Shown here one piece after another: positions 35,973 to 44,837 of a stretch of 64,000 bases of DNA (position 1 is the stretch's first letter; every line of letters starts with the position of its first letter). Under the pieces are notes generated by a model. That model ran no database searches. It was not told the origin of the DNA and saw nothing but the letters and a program-made list of their open reading frames with translations. The stretch is from positions 2,418,001-2,482,000 of the forward strand of contig NC_015164.1 in NCBI RefSeq assembly GCF_000190575.1. Reading direction: 5' to 3'. Made by a program: the position numbers and the translations under genes. The stretch is from Phocaeicola salanitronis DSM 18170. Its GTDB lineage: Bacteria > Bacteroidota > Bacteroidia > Bacteroidales > Bacteroidaceae.

Positions 35973-35980
35973 TAATTTTG
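35973..35980 (+). promoter_or_regulatory. Promoter -7 box of the 285-aa gene
   Basis: TAATTTTG, 17 bp before the start codon and directly after the terminator T-run. Confidence 0.5.
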
Positions 35981-35996
35981 TAGAAAAACAGCATTT

Positions 35997-36854
35997 ATGG
36001 AAATATCCGACTTTCTAAGAAAACGAGAACCACTCCCTACATTGCCTGGCGATTACAAGGAAAATGCAGAATGGGAGGAAGAAAGATTATTTAATGCTTG
36101 GATAAAGAAATATCCGGCAGAAAAATGTACCGACATAAAAGAACGGTTACAATATATCCGTAAATATGCTTTGCTCTATCCTGATTTTGATGGTGAAGAA
36201 TGGTTCCCATCTCAAGCCGCCATAAACTATTATGAAATTAGACAGGAAAGGCTTGAATACTGCAAATTGTCAGAAGCAGATTTCTATTCACTGAAAGAAA
36301 TACAGGAATCAATCAAGGAGTTAGGCATACAGCCAAAACCGACTTTTGAATTTATCGTTTATTTATGGGATATACTTAAAAGATGGTGGGAACATGGAGA
36401 TGTTGAACTTGTAACAGAAAGGATAAAGCGTCTGTTCGGCTTGATTGAGAAACAGCCTGATGTACACCTGAAACTTGATGTAAGTGTGGGCAGGAAACAT
36501 ATAAAATTTGAAAATGATAGATTCATAAAGTCTTTGTTTGCTGTTTTCCTTAATTCAAATGTTGAGGGCTTAAACAGTGTGGAAACCGTCAAACCTGACA
36601 AACTTGAAATAGATTATATCTTGATAAAGACCCTGCTAGACAACCTCCCAATAAAATATACGAAAGAAAAGAAAGGTAAATACACAAAGGCGGAGAGGAT
36701 TTTTTCTCTTAGCGTTCTTTGGCTGACAGGGGAAATTGCTCATGGAAAAAATGACTGCCCATTGGATACAGAAACTTTTAATAACGGGACATTTGACTTG
36801 TTGATGAGAAGATACAAGGATATGCCATTACCAGCAGTGTTTGCTTTACATTAG
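35997..36854 (+). CDS. Hypothetical protein, 285 aa
   Basis: No family recognised. It is soluble, acidic and helix-rich, with EISDFLRKREPLPTLPGDYK near the start and MRRYKDMPLPAVFALH at the end, and no signal peptide. It has its own promoter and a strong terminator (36,856-36,881), so it is a single-gene unit of element 1. Confidence 0.75.
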   Translation: MEISDFLRKREPLPTLPGDYKENAEWEEERLFNAWIKKYPAEKCTDIKERLQYIRKYALLYPDFDGEEWFPSQAAINYYEIRQERLEYCKLSEADFYSLKEIQESIKELGIQPKPTFEFIVYLWDILKRWWEHGDVELVTERIKRLFGLIEKQPDVHLKLDVSVGRKHIKFENDRFIKSLFAVFLNSNVEGLNSVETVKPDKLEIDYILIKTLLDNLPIKYTKEKKGKYTKAERIFSLSVLWLTGEIAHGKNDCPLDTETFNNGTFDLLMRRYKDMPLPAVFALH

Positions 36855-36855
36855 A

Positions 36856-36881
36856 GTAAGAAAAGCGTGTTTTTCTTACTT
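36856..36881. terminator. Terminator after the 285-aa gene
   Basis: AGTAAGAAAA and TTTTCTTACT form a 10-bp stem around a short loop. Confidence 0.75.
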
Positions 36882-36904
36882 GTAATTGAACCTTGAAGCC
36901 GTAG

Positions 36905-36912
36905 TACCTTTG
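36905..36912 (+). promoter_or_regulatory. Promoter -7 box of the ParB-like gene
   Basis: TACCTTTG with TTG about 22 nt upstream. The leader carries CCACA-CGT-TGTGG and an ATCAGACAGC word like those in the 40.7 kb repeat region. Confidence 0.6.
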
Positions 36913-36974
36913 CACCTGAAATCAGACAGCAGACCACACGTTGTGGCTGACTTATCCCTGATTACACTAGAAAT

Positions 36975-37883
36975 ATGAAGAAAGAAAATTATTTTCAAGT
37001 CGAAGTTTCAGTAAATAACGAAACTCGTAAGGTGGCTTTCGCCAAGGGCATTAACCGTGAAGTGAATTTTGCAAACGTCAAAAAACTATTGGCTGAAATG
37101 GGTCTCAAAGGCTACCGCAAGGCAGAGATGGTACAGGTCTTTCGTGCTGAGGATGCTATTGCCAATGGGGACATTGTTCTTATTGACATCAATGGCAATG
37201 AAATCAACAAGGACAATGCGAATGGCTATTATCTCATTATTGACGGGCAACACCGTGTTTATGCCGCTTCTATGCTCAATCGTGAACGTGAGAAACAAGG
37301 TGAGCGTACATTTCAAGTTCCCGGCATACTCATAGAGCTTGCAGAAAATGAAACCATTGCGGAATATATCTCCGCCGTAAACATCACTAAAATGCCGTGG
37401 AAAACGGATGATTATATTCGTGGTGCAGCCAATGTAAAACAAGATGAGTTACTTGATAAATACAATGAGCTTATCAGGACAGACGATAACCCCAACGGCT
37501 ATCCTCTAAGCACATTGAACATAATCTATTGTAACAATCCCAAAGCCATGAATAAGACAAGCCTGTCATTACTCTGTCAAGGCAAGAATGAGAAAGGCAG
37601 AGGCAAAGTGAAGAAGCCAATTATTCCAGCCCACAATATAGAGCGTGGAAACCGTTTTATCGCACTTTGTAAGGATAAAGGGTTCTCCGACAAAGACATT
37701 TCCAAACGATACTTGTCCGAAAAGTTTTCCGATTTATTCAATGAGGGTGGAGAAGATAAAGCCTTTGACATATTCAGCCGGATAACACCTAATGACTGTC
37801 AAGCCATGCACAATGACAAGGGCAATCTCATAGAAGAAAAAGTGATTGAACAATTCCGATTAATTGAAAGCAGAATAGCGTAA
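36975..37883 (+). CDS. ParB/Srx-like domain protein
   Basis: 302 residues. The core is the ParB N-terminal fold: a strand region, then GYYLIIDGQHRVYAASML (the ParB IIDGxHR motif, ~90-107), followed by WKTDDYIRGAANVKQDEL. Such domains bind and cut CTP or, in mobile elements, act as regulators or modifiers. There is no ParA gene here, so classic partition is unlikely. A radical-SAM gene follows after an 80-bp gap with a strong hairpin. Confidence 0.8.
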   Translation: MKKENYFQVEVSVNNETRKVAFAKGINREVNFANVKKLLAEMGLKGYRKAEMVQVFRAEDAIANGDIVLIDINGNEINKDNANGYYLIIDGQHRVYAASMLNREREKQGERTFQVPGILIELAENETIAEYISAVNITKMPWKTDDYIRGAANVKQDELLDKYNELIRTDDNPNGYPLSTLNIIYCNNPKAMNKTSLSLLCQGKNEKGRGKVKKPIIPAHNIERGNRFIALCKDKGFSDKDISKRYLSEKFSDLFNEGGEDKAFDIFSRITPNDCQAMHNDKGNLIEEKVIEQFRLIESRIA

Positions 37884-37903
37884 CCTACAAATGGATATGG
37901 CTT

Positions 37904-37937
37904 TCAGAGAATCCCCTTATACGGGGATTCCTGAAGC
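37904..37937 (+). other. Hairpin between the ParB-like and radical-SAM genes
   Basis: GAATCCCC and GGGGATTC with a TTATAC loop, extended by CTTTCAG and CTGAAG outside. There is no T-run, so an RNA stability or processing element is more likely than a terminator. Confidence 0.5.
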
Positions 37938-37961
37938 TGTCGGTAACAAAAATTTGAACAC

Positions 37962-38735
37962 ATGATACTATATGAAAGGAAAGGGAATATGTACGAGTTT
38001 GTAACTCATACATGGAATCCGATAAAAGGTAAGTGTTACCACGATTGCAGTTATTGCTACATGAAGAAAATCAACCCTGATGCGCAGCCGGTTAGGCTTG
38101 TTGAAAATGAATTGCAAGGGGATTTTGGAATAAACAAATTTATATTTGTAGGTAGCAGTACTGATATGTTTGCACAGAATGTAAAAGACGAATGGATAAA
38201 AGAAGTTCTTGATTTTTGCCTTGTTAAGACCTCCCGACAAGCACAGCAAGAAAGGACACGTTTTATGTTTCAGACAAAGAATCCACAACGCTTGTTGCAA
38301 TTCATCAGCCACCCGTTGTTTGATGTGGAAAGAAAGCAAGCCGTAATTTGCACCACATTGGAAACAAACCGTCATTATCCTGATATTATGAACAATGCCC
38401 CACTCCCACAAGACAGGGCGGAAGCCATGAATGCCATAGCAAAATTAGGCATTGAAACTTTTGTGACGGTAGAGCCTATCATGGATTTTGACTTAGGCGA
38501 ATTTGTGTCACTTGTCAAAAGATGCAATCCTCTGCAAGTCAATATTGGAATAAACACCAATGCAAATATAAAATTGCCCTGTCCTGCCATCGAAAAGCTG
38601 ATTAATTTGATACTCTTGCTAACCATATTTACAAAGGTACATATCAAGAAGAATGCGAATAATGAAAACAATCTATGTAAATCGCTGATTCACAAACTAA
38701 AGAAGAATATATTCTTTGAACAACCTGTTCCTTAA
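37962..38735 (+). CDS. Radical-SAM protein, DUF5131 (phage Gp37/Gp68)-like
   Basis: 257 residues from 37962; ATG 37989 (MYEFVTHTWNPIKGKCYHDC) fits the family better. The cluster motif is C-x3-C-x2-C (CYHDCSYCYM). Also visible: IFVGSSTDMFAQNVKDEWI, RFMFQTKNPQRLLQF and TFVTVEPIMDFDLGEFV. DUF5131 proteins occur in phages and mobile elements; their reaction is unknown. The gene follows the ParB-like gene and converges on the helicase gene. Confidence 0.85.
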   Translation: MILYERKGNMYEFVTHTWNPIKGKCYHDCSYCYMKKINPDAQPVRLVENELQGDFGINKFIFVGSSTDMFAQNVKDEWIKEVLDFCLVKTSRQAQQERTRFMFQTKNPQRLLQFISHPLFDVERKQAVICTTLETNRHYPDIMNNAPLPQDRAEAMNAIAKLGIETFVTVEPIMDFDLGEFVSLVKRCNPLQVNIGINTNANIKLPCPAIEKLINLILLLTIFTKVHIKKNANNENNLCKSLIHKLKKNIFFEQPVP

Positions 38736-38742
38736 AAAGTAA

Positions 38743-38776
38743 AGGGCATTCCGCATTACACGGTTTGCCCTCTATT
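38743..38776. terminator. Bidirectional terminator between convergent genes
   Basis: AGGGCA (38743-38748) and TGCCCT (38766-38771), with CCG and CGG inside, followed by TATTTTTA on the plus strand. Confidence 0.75.
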
Positions 38777-38777
38777 T

Positions 38778-40598
38778 TTATACAAACTCATAGCCACTTT
38801 TCCGGCTACCGTCTGCCAACGGAATCTTTACAGGCTTTATCCTAATTCCAAACCGTTTTTCCAAATGGCTTGCAACTCCCTTTTGCCTGATTCCATATCT
38901 TGCATACACTTCTTCCATTTTCTGCTTTATCATATCAGTAAGCATTCTTGTTCCAACAGGAAAGATAGCCCTAAACTCCTTATAAAGATGATAAGTTGCC
39001 TGTTTGTTCATCATTTCATTTTTAAGATTCAGTTCCTTATAGCCAAGAGCTTTTATCCGTTCATAACCCAGCGAATCATAATACAGCTTCAAGTCTTCAC
39101 TTTGACGTTCCATGACTTCATCAACCAATACGAACATACAGGCTTCTTTATTCTTACGATACTCGCAATAGCGTTTCATCCTGTCAGCAAACCCCTCTTT
39201 CCTAATGATACACTCCAATTGTTCCTCATAATCTGAATGCAACTCTTTTCCACTGACATTAAAACCGCTATCTTCCAACTGCTTCCTGACTTTGATACCA
39301 TCCAAATAGTTCTCTTTCTGTACATCATAAGAAAAACACTCGTTCAAATAAGCCATGTCGTTTACAAAGAAACTGTTAGTTGCCTCATTATAGCATACAT
39401 AATGCTCACTATACTTATTCAGTTTTTGACAAGTTTGAATATCTTTAATGGCAAAATCCCTGTTTGCACCCGTCAAACTGTTTTTAAGTCGGGCATATTC
39501 ATAGGAATCTTGCAGCTTCTTTTCTAAATCTGCTTTATATGAATCATCCTTGCTTTCTCCCACATCCACATTATAAATGAAAGTGACAGTGTTCCTGAAC
39601 GGATTACATTCCAGCCTTTGACGACCTGCTATTTGAGCCAACTCCGTAGCTATGTCAATGGAAGTGTAGGATTTCTTGTTGTCACTTATTACAAAGGTAG
39701 ATGCACAAGTTGAATAGAAATCACACCCAGCAAAGGCTGTGGAAGTGCAAAACGTGAAATTCTTATGCTGTTCTCCTTTTAATGGAATCACACCTATTCC
39801 ATAATCCAGCCCTAACTTCTTTACAAGCTGTTCATTTTCAAGAGTAGAAGCCACTACTATATTGACATCATCAGTCTGTAATCCTGTTTGCCTGATGATA
39901 TTTATAATGTTGGTAACGCTATTCAAGAAGATAACACACTCTTTCGATTCAATCTTTTCATCATTTGCAAGGACGAACGGATAAATACCTTTCTGATAGT
40001 TCCTGACTATCTCAATGGCATTGTTTATCGGATTCTTCGATTGTACCCTTTTGACAAACCGTTGTTCTACATTACTCCATTCTAATACAGTGTAGGGCAA
40101 ATCCTTAAACCAATCCATTTGCCTCATATACTTGTCTGCAATAGGGGTGGCAGACAGATAAGTGACATACGGAAACTCTTTTAATGTTTCCAATAAGGCT
40201 ATTTCTGTTTCAGACTTGAATCCACTATCTATTAGAAGATATTGATATTCATCTACGACTACTCTCCAATCCGGCTTATCCTTTATAAGACCGTTCAATC
40301 GTGGAATGGAATCATACGTTGCCAATATCTTAGGCTTTGGGCTGTTTTTCAAATAATCTTCAATCTCTCCATTCCTCACATCACCATAGACAGCCAAAGT
40401 TCCTTTATGTTGCTGGCACTTGTTTTTAATCAGGTTGATTCTTGGAATGCAAATGATAGTCTTATGTTCATCTTCAATGGCAAGGGTGGTAGCTCCACAC
40501 CCTGTTATCCCCTTATTTACAATACCTCTCGGCAGTTCAAAGCCTGCCCATTCATTCAAAAAGTTTACATTAGCTGGTACTTTTATTGTTTCGACCAT
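38778..40598 (-). CDS. DEAD-like helicase/ATPase of the mobile element
   Basis: 606 residues. A Walker-A-like GITGCGATTLAIEDEH (~28-43), a DExH-like box VVVDEYQYLLID, and a SAT-like motif TYLSATPIAD are present, followed by a second RecA-like half (QIAGRQRLECNPFRNTVTFI). The P-loop reads GCGATT in place of GxGKT, so the usual Lys is missing. It may load or remodel DNA at the nearby repeat region. It is divergent from the DUF3871 gene across 850 bp. Confidence 0.75.
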   Translation of the reverse strand: MVETIKVPANVNFLNEWAGFELPRGIVNKGITGCGATTLAIEDEHKTIICIPRINLIKNKCQQHKGTLAVYGDVRNGEIEDYLKNSPKPKILATYDSIPRLNGLIKDKPDWRVVVDEYQYLLIDSGFKSETEIALLETLKEFPYVTYLSATPIADKYMRQMDWFKDLPYTVLEWSNVEQRFVKRVQSKNPINNAIEIVRNYQKGIYPFVLANDEKIESKECVIFLNSVTNIINIIRQTGLQTDDVNIVVASTLENEQLVKKLGLDYGIGVIPLKGEQHKNFTFCTSTAFAGCDFYSTCASTFVISDNKKSYTSIDIATELAQIAGRQRLECNPFRNTVTFIYNVDVGESKDDSYKADLEKKLQDSYEYARLKNSLTGANRDFAIKDIQTCQKLNKYSEHYVCYNEATNSFFVNDMAYLNECFSYDVQKENYLDGIKVRKQLEDSGFNVSGKELHSDYEEQLECIIRKEGFADRMKRYCEYRKNKEACMFVLVDEVMERQSEDLKLYYDSLGYERIKALGYKELNLKNEMMNKQATYHLYKEFRAIFPVGTRMLTDMIKQKMEEVYARYGIRQKGVASHLEKRFGIRIKPVKIPLADGSRKSGYEFV

Positions 40599-40679
40599 AC
40601 TACAAGATTTAGAAAATCAATATATCCGAATCTTAAAATCTGTGTCCGATATTCCATCGGTTTAATCTTTATTATTAAG

Positions 40680-40862
40680 GAGGTCAGGACAAAAAATCAG
40701 ACAGTCCAAAAAATCTTGAAGTCAATCTATCTTTCTAAGGACATCAGGAAAGAAAATCAGACAGTACCCACAAAATAAAACCGAAACGCATTGTTTCCGG
40801 CTTTATTCCCATCTGCAAGAAATGGATATGTCGATTTTCTAATTAAAAGGGTCAGACAGTAA
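40680..40862. repeat. Iteron-like repeats in the 850-bp divergent gap
   Basis: AAAAAATCAGACAGT (40691-40705) and GAAAATCAGACAGT (40752-40765) lie within larger imperfect repeats (AGG-ATCAGGA-AAAATCAGACAGT). GTCAGACAGT recurs at 40851-40860. Farther right in the gap are AACCTATCC words (41,330 and 41,364). The 40599-41446 stretch has no ORF and is AT-rich. An origin or operator region is likely. Confidence 0.6.
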
Positions 40863-41019
40863 TTTTTTCCTCTCTGAATCCTGATATAAGCAAATATATA
40901 CACCTTTAAGGACACTTCCAAACGAAAATAGCTCCAACCATAAAAACAGCACCTTACATATTGTTTACGTCTATATTTCAACGATTTGGCTCACAATCAT
41001 ACAGGATGAGAAAGTAAAA

Positions 41020-41070
41020 GGACTTTTTTCGGCAAGAACTTATATTTATAGGGTGAAGTTGAAAAAAGTA
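41020..41070. repeat. Repeat module copy A (TTTATAGGG, 7 nt, GAAAAAAGT)
   Basis: ACTTTTTTC at the left and GAAAAAAGT at the right are inverted repeats, with TTTATAGGG inside. It lies about 380 bp before the DUF3871 start codon. Copies B and C lie before the genes at 45,942 and 47,716. Confidence 0.65.
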
Positions 41071-41446
41071 CCACTCATTATTGAAGCAATTACACCTTAT
41101 GTACTGCCAACAAATTTTGCCTATTTCATTTTATACAATAAGTTTTGACTTTGAATCTTGTACATATAACACCACTCAATTTTAATTCACAATACCCACA
41201 TTCCAACTTAAAAGGAATATATAACGCAAAACAGGTACTTGTGCCAATCAAAAAATACGGGAAGTGTTACATACAAGCGACTACACCCCAAAAAAAAATC
41301 CCCTCCCCATAAGTGGAATGGAAAAGTAAAACCTATCCGATAAGTACAGGAGAAAAATATAACCTATCCTACTATAAACCTCTATAACTATATGACAATG
41401 ATAGTCATTGTCCTTGTAATCAATAACACTTAATCCCAATTAAATT

Positions 41447-42472
41447 ATGGAAGCAACATTATCATTTGTACCAATGGTACGCAACAATCATTCTTCGTTT
41501 GCACAAGATGCAGAGTACGTTCCTTTTGAGGAAGTAAGCGAACAGCCATCCATCAGACCCAGCGTGAATTTCTTGGAAGCCAACACTTCTGAAATCTCCA
41601 TTGAGGAACTGACTACTCAATGCGTAGTGCCTACATGGGCTAATCAGGAGTTGACAATCTCTCATCAGGACTTCATTCACACAGTGCATGAAGCAGCACA
41701 GACCATGTTTTCAGGTGAAACTATCTGTGAGCCTGCAATACGTGTGTCGCACATAGTACGTGGCAGGGTTCCGTCAGCACTTGGCAAGAAAGCAAGTGAA
41801 CTTCTTGAATCTGAAAAGACACAGTTCTACCAAAGACTGGCTTTTGCTTTCACCATTCCCACTATTCATGAAAAAGTGAACGGTCAGAAGTTGGAGCTTT
41901 GCATTGGAGGTGTCCGTAACTATTCCGACTTGAACCTTTATAGGGCTAACAAAGGCTTGGAGAAGTTCTCTGTCTTTATCGGTTGGAGAGTAAACGTGTG
42001 CAGCAATCAGGTGCTTACAGGTGATGGAGTGAAACTCCAACTTGAAGTGATGAACCTGAATGACCTTTACAGAGCTGTTCTTGAACTATTCTATAACTTC
42101 AATCCTGCAAGGGAAATCCACCTGATGCAGACGCTTTCGCAGTCTTACCTGACAGAAACACAGTTTGCTCAAATTGTGGGGAGGATGAGATTATATCAGG
42201 CACTACCCAATGGCTATCAAAAGGCTGTTCCACGGTTGCTGATTACGGACAGTCAGATTAACAATGTCTGCCGTGATTACTTCACCAATCCAAATTTTGG
42301 AGCAAAAGGCAACACTATCTCCATGTTTGACTTCCACAACTTGCTGACAGAAGCCAATAAGAGCAGTTATATTGATACCTACCTGCAAAGGGCTGTGAAT
42401 GCAACGGAAGTGGCGGTAGGCATCAACAACGCACTGCATGGAGATACGAAATACGCTTGGTTCTTGGGCTAA
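41447..42472 (+). CDS. DUF3871-family protein
   Basis: 341 residues. It matches the DUF3871 proteins typical of Bacteroides mobile elements (FVPMVRNNHSSFAQDAEYVP near the start; IRVSHIVRGRVPSAL; ELCIGGVRNYSDLNLY; DTYLQRAVNATEVAVGINNA at the end). Its function is unknown. A terminator follows directly. Position beside the repeat region suggests a role in element replication or control. Confidence 0.82.
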   Translation: MEATLSFVPMVRNNHSSFAQDAEYVPFEEVSEQPSIRPSVNFLEANTSEISIEELTTQCVVPTWANQELTISHQDFIHTVHEAAQTMFSGETICEPAIRVSHIVRGRVPSALGKKASELLESEKTQFYQRLAFAFTIPTIHEKVNGQKLELCIGGVRNYSDLNLYRANKGLEKFSVFIGWRVNVCSNQVLTGDGVKLQLEVMNLNDLYRAVLELFYNFNPAREIHLMQTLSQSYLTETQFAQIVGRMRLYQALPNGYQKAVPRLLITDSQINNVCRDYFTNPNFGAKGNTISMFDFHNLLTEANKSSYIDTYLQRAVNATEVAVGINNALHGDTKYAWFLG

Positions 42473-42496
42473 GTGCTTATTGATTCACTTCTGACA

Positions 42497-42535
42497 ATCG
42501 GACATTTCTCATTATGGGGAGTGTCCGATTTTTAT
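42497..42535 (+). terminator. Terminator after the DUF3871 gene
   Basis: ATCGGACA (42497-42504) and TGTCCGAT (42522-42529) followed by TTTTAT. Confidence 0.85.
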
Positions 42536-42575
42536 TCCTGATACTCTTATAAATATAGTAATAAACAATACAAAA

Positions 42576-42848
42576 ATGGACATACAGAATACACGTGAAT
42601 ACAAGGCTGCAAAAGACTTGGAAAGAGCCTTGAATGATTATGGCTGGAATCCTGCGCTATTTGCAGAAAGTACAAGATATTTTCATCGTACATTGCAGCA
42701 GAATTTGGTAAAGACTGTTGTTGCCATAATAAGAATGGTGGGCAGTGAGAACTATGGGACAGACCTTAGAAACAGGGCTTCACATGAGCTTTGTAAAAGG
42801 ATAGTGGAAAGTGGTGTGTTGGATGATGCACATCTGCCTTTCATCTAA
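42576..42848 (+). CDS. Hypothetical protein, 90 aa
   Basis: Small soluble protein (MDIQNTREYKAAKDLERALN; YFHRTLQQNLVKTVVAIIRM). No family recognised. It starts 40 bp after the terminator of DUF3871 and ends before the structured 42.9-43.2 kb region. Confidence 0.7.
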   Translation: MDIQNTREYKAAKDLERALNDYGWNPALFAESTRYFHRTLQQNLVKTVVAIIRMVGSENYGTDLRNRASHELCKRIVESGVLDDAHLPFI

Positions 42849-42916
42849 AATGCTGTTATTTAGCAGAAATCAGCAAATATATTTCATTTAGATGCAGATA
42901 TTCAACGCTTTTTCGT

Positions 42917-43180
42917 TAACTTTGTGGCTGACTTCCGAAAGGTTGTCAGACATAAGAGAACGAAGAGCGTTATTGAAACTCGCCCTTACAATCAAATTCT
43001 CGCAAAATTTGAATATGGAAAGAGGGAGGGTAGCAACAACGCTCACGCTACGGATATATACTATCCTGAAAGGGAGAACTATATACCTCGCAAGCGTGAG
43101 TGGCTGTTGCTTACTCATTTCCATAGGCAATGCGAGAAGCCCGATTGTTGAGTAAGCATAGATACAGTCCTCACGCTTTT
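42917..43180 (+). ncRNA. Structured region with mutually exclusive hairpins (attenuator or small RNA candidate)
   Basis: AGCGTGAG (43093-43100) can pair with CTCACGCT upstream (43042-43049) or with CTCACGCT downstream (43170-43177, followed by TTT). The first hairpin also uses AGCAACA/TGTTGCT (43032/43105). The second choice encloses a perfect TGCTTACTCA/TGAGTAAGCA stem (43108/43149). A TAACTTTG box lies at 42917-42924. Two small overlapping frames (42892-43155 and GTG 42924-43151) are open here; I cannot tell whether either is translated. Confidence 0.5.
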
Positions 43181-43235
43181 CGCATTTAATAACTTTAGAT
43201 GTTCCAACGGAGGATGAGGGACACGTTTTATACTT

Positions 43236-43568
43236 ATGTACAAACCAACAGAAATGGAACTGACTATCTATGCCATGTCGGCAGAGATGAATGACAAGTA
43301 CAACCAACCCAACACCTCAAAAAGTATTGCAGAAGAAGCAGAATTATGGGCAAGAGATTTTTCAATGCTTACAGAAGAACAGCTATGCGATAAGGCTGTA
43401 GAATTTACCCGTAAAAATGTACGTGAAATGAATTGGAGTGAAGATGATATAGATGGGGTTACATGGTTTTTGGGATGCTATGCCCATGTTATATTAAAAG
43501 CTGGCTTATCTCAAAGCTTTGCATCTATTATGATGACTTCTTTACGTAAATATTTTAATCTCATTTAA
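43236..43568 (+). CDS. Hypothetical protein, 110 aa
   Basis: Soluble acidic protein (MELTIYAMSAEMNDKYNQPN; NWSEDDIDGVTWFLGCYAHV). No family recognised. First gene after the structured region, which could act as its leader. The next gene starts 10 bp later, so they are probably co-transcribed. Confidence 0.65.
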   Translation: MYKPTEMELTIYAMSAEMNDKYNQPNTSKSIAEEAELWARDFSMLTEEQLCDKAVEFTRKNVREMNWSEDDIDGVTWFLGCYAHVILKAGLSQSFASIMMTSLRKYFNLI

Positions 43569-43578
43569 TTTACTTTTT

Positions 43579-44460
43579 ATGACACCTTGGAGTAAATTTA
43601 ATCAGTGCATGGCTATAGCTGCCCGTTGCAGTCAGGTCTTTTGTAAGTTGTTTAAGATACAAGTCAGCAACAAGAGACTATTGTGGATAGATTTATATCC
43701 AATAAATGGGTTGCATAAGGACAACATACACATGGTTTGTGATAGAGATTCCAATAAACTTGAAGTTTATTTCAATCTCAACTCTATGAAATATCCTTTT
43801 ACAAAGGACGACTTGGATAGTATTGCCTATAAATTGGGAATGGGTATTCTTAGCCAATATGTTATTATTGAAAGCGGAATTATTTTCATATTGGATGAAT
43901 CTGTAAATTATCCATTTTATGAAAATACTTTTTCGTTTATGGACATAGACCAAAAGGAAAGGACTATAACAACAGATTTCCCCTTGTTGCATCATTTGCA
44001 AACAGAATTAGAAGTTGGGACATCCATCTATTTTGAAACTCATGAAATAATTCGTCCTAATTCAGCTATTGTGAAAAATGGGATTCCCATGTTTGACCCT
44101 CAGAAGCTCAGACAACACCAAGCATTTTTAATTGTAAATATTATAAAGAGTGGTGGTGCTATTGAAGTGAAATTAGATAATAACAACTTTATAGAAAACG
44201 CAACGAACATTTTTAACGGAATGTCTTTAATTTCATCATTGCCTTTTTATGGGAATGAAAAAGAAAGTAGTGAAAATGGGGCGGCTAAAATATATCTTTC
44301 AGCCTCAGTTGAAATGGGATTTATTAATATAGTACAAGTTCATCGTTTTGATAACACTTTATTGTCAAAACGAGAGATAGAAGAAGCTATACCCAAAATT
44401 CAAGATAGCTTAGGATTATCAGCATCATTTTGTGTTGATACATTTTGGGGAGTTCATTAA
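43579..44460 (+). CDS. Hypothetical protein, 293 aa
   Basis: No family recognised. Soluble, with alternating beta-type stretches (HMVCDRDSNKLEVYFNLNSM; NKRLLWIDLYPINGLHKDN) and AT-rich codons. It may be a cargo protein of a mobile element. The 119-aa gene follows after 14 bp. Confidence 0.65.
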   Translation: MTPWSKFNQCMAIAARCSQVFCKLFKIQVSNKRLLWIDLYPINGLHKDNIHMVCDRDSNKLEVYFNLNSMKYPFTKDDLDSIAYKLGMGILSQYVIIESGIIFILDESVNYPFYENTFSFMDIDQKERTITTDFPLLHHLQTELEVGTSIYFETHEIIRPNSAIVKNGIPMFDPQKLRQHQAFLIVNIIKSGGAIEVKLDNNNFIENATNIFNGMSLISSLPFYGNEKESSENGAAKIYLSASVEMGFINIVQVHRFDNTLLSKREIEEAIPKIQDSLGLSASFCVDTFWGVH

Positions 44461-44474
44461 ATGCTTAAATATAA

Positions 44475-44834
44475 ATGCCAATAACTGACGACAAGAACAT
44501 TGCACCATATTCTTATTCATGGTTTTATCATTGGTATTATGGCAAAATTACATCCTATATGGATGATGGTCTGCAAAAGGACTATTACAAAGAATGTGAA
44601 TATGTTGCCTTATGGTTTAATCGTGTAAGAGGGAATAGCGTACTTCCCTTATTCTTTAAAGACAATACTGATTTTAATAATTGGGTTGAACATTATGGAG
44701 GATTCAAAATAATTCTTCGTTATCAATATTATAAAATCATTCATTATCCTATAGAGGCGGACAAGGAAACTATTATAGACATTATAATCAAAGCTTTGAT
44801 GCAAATTTATAAGAACGGAGATATATCCAAATAA
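44475..44834 (+). CDS. Hypothetical protein, 119 aa
   Basis: Small Tyr/Trp-rich protein (YSYSWFYHWYYGKITSYMDD; YYKIIHYPIEADKET). No family recognised. It ends directly before the next frame (stop 44834, next frame from 44835). Confidence 0.6.
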   Translation: MPITDDKNIAPYSYSWFYHWYYGKITSYMDDGLQKDYYKECEYVALWFNRVRGNSVLPLFFKDNTDFNNWVEHYGGFKIILRYQYYKIIHYPIEADKETIIDIIIKALMQIYKNGDISK

Positions 44835-44837
44835 TTG

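Noticed and set aside
42892..43155. Two overlapping small frames (87 and 75 codons) in the structured region
   Set aside because: Both have tolerable codons, but they overlap each other and strong hairpins, and neither has a clear start signal. Kept as a note under the RNA feature, not as genes.
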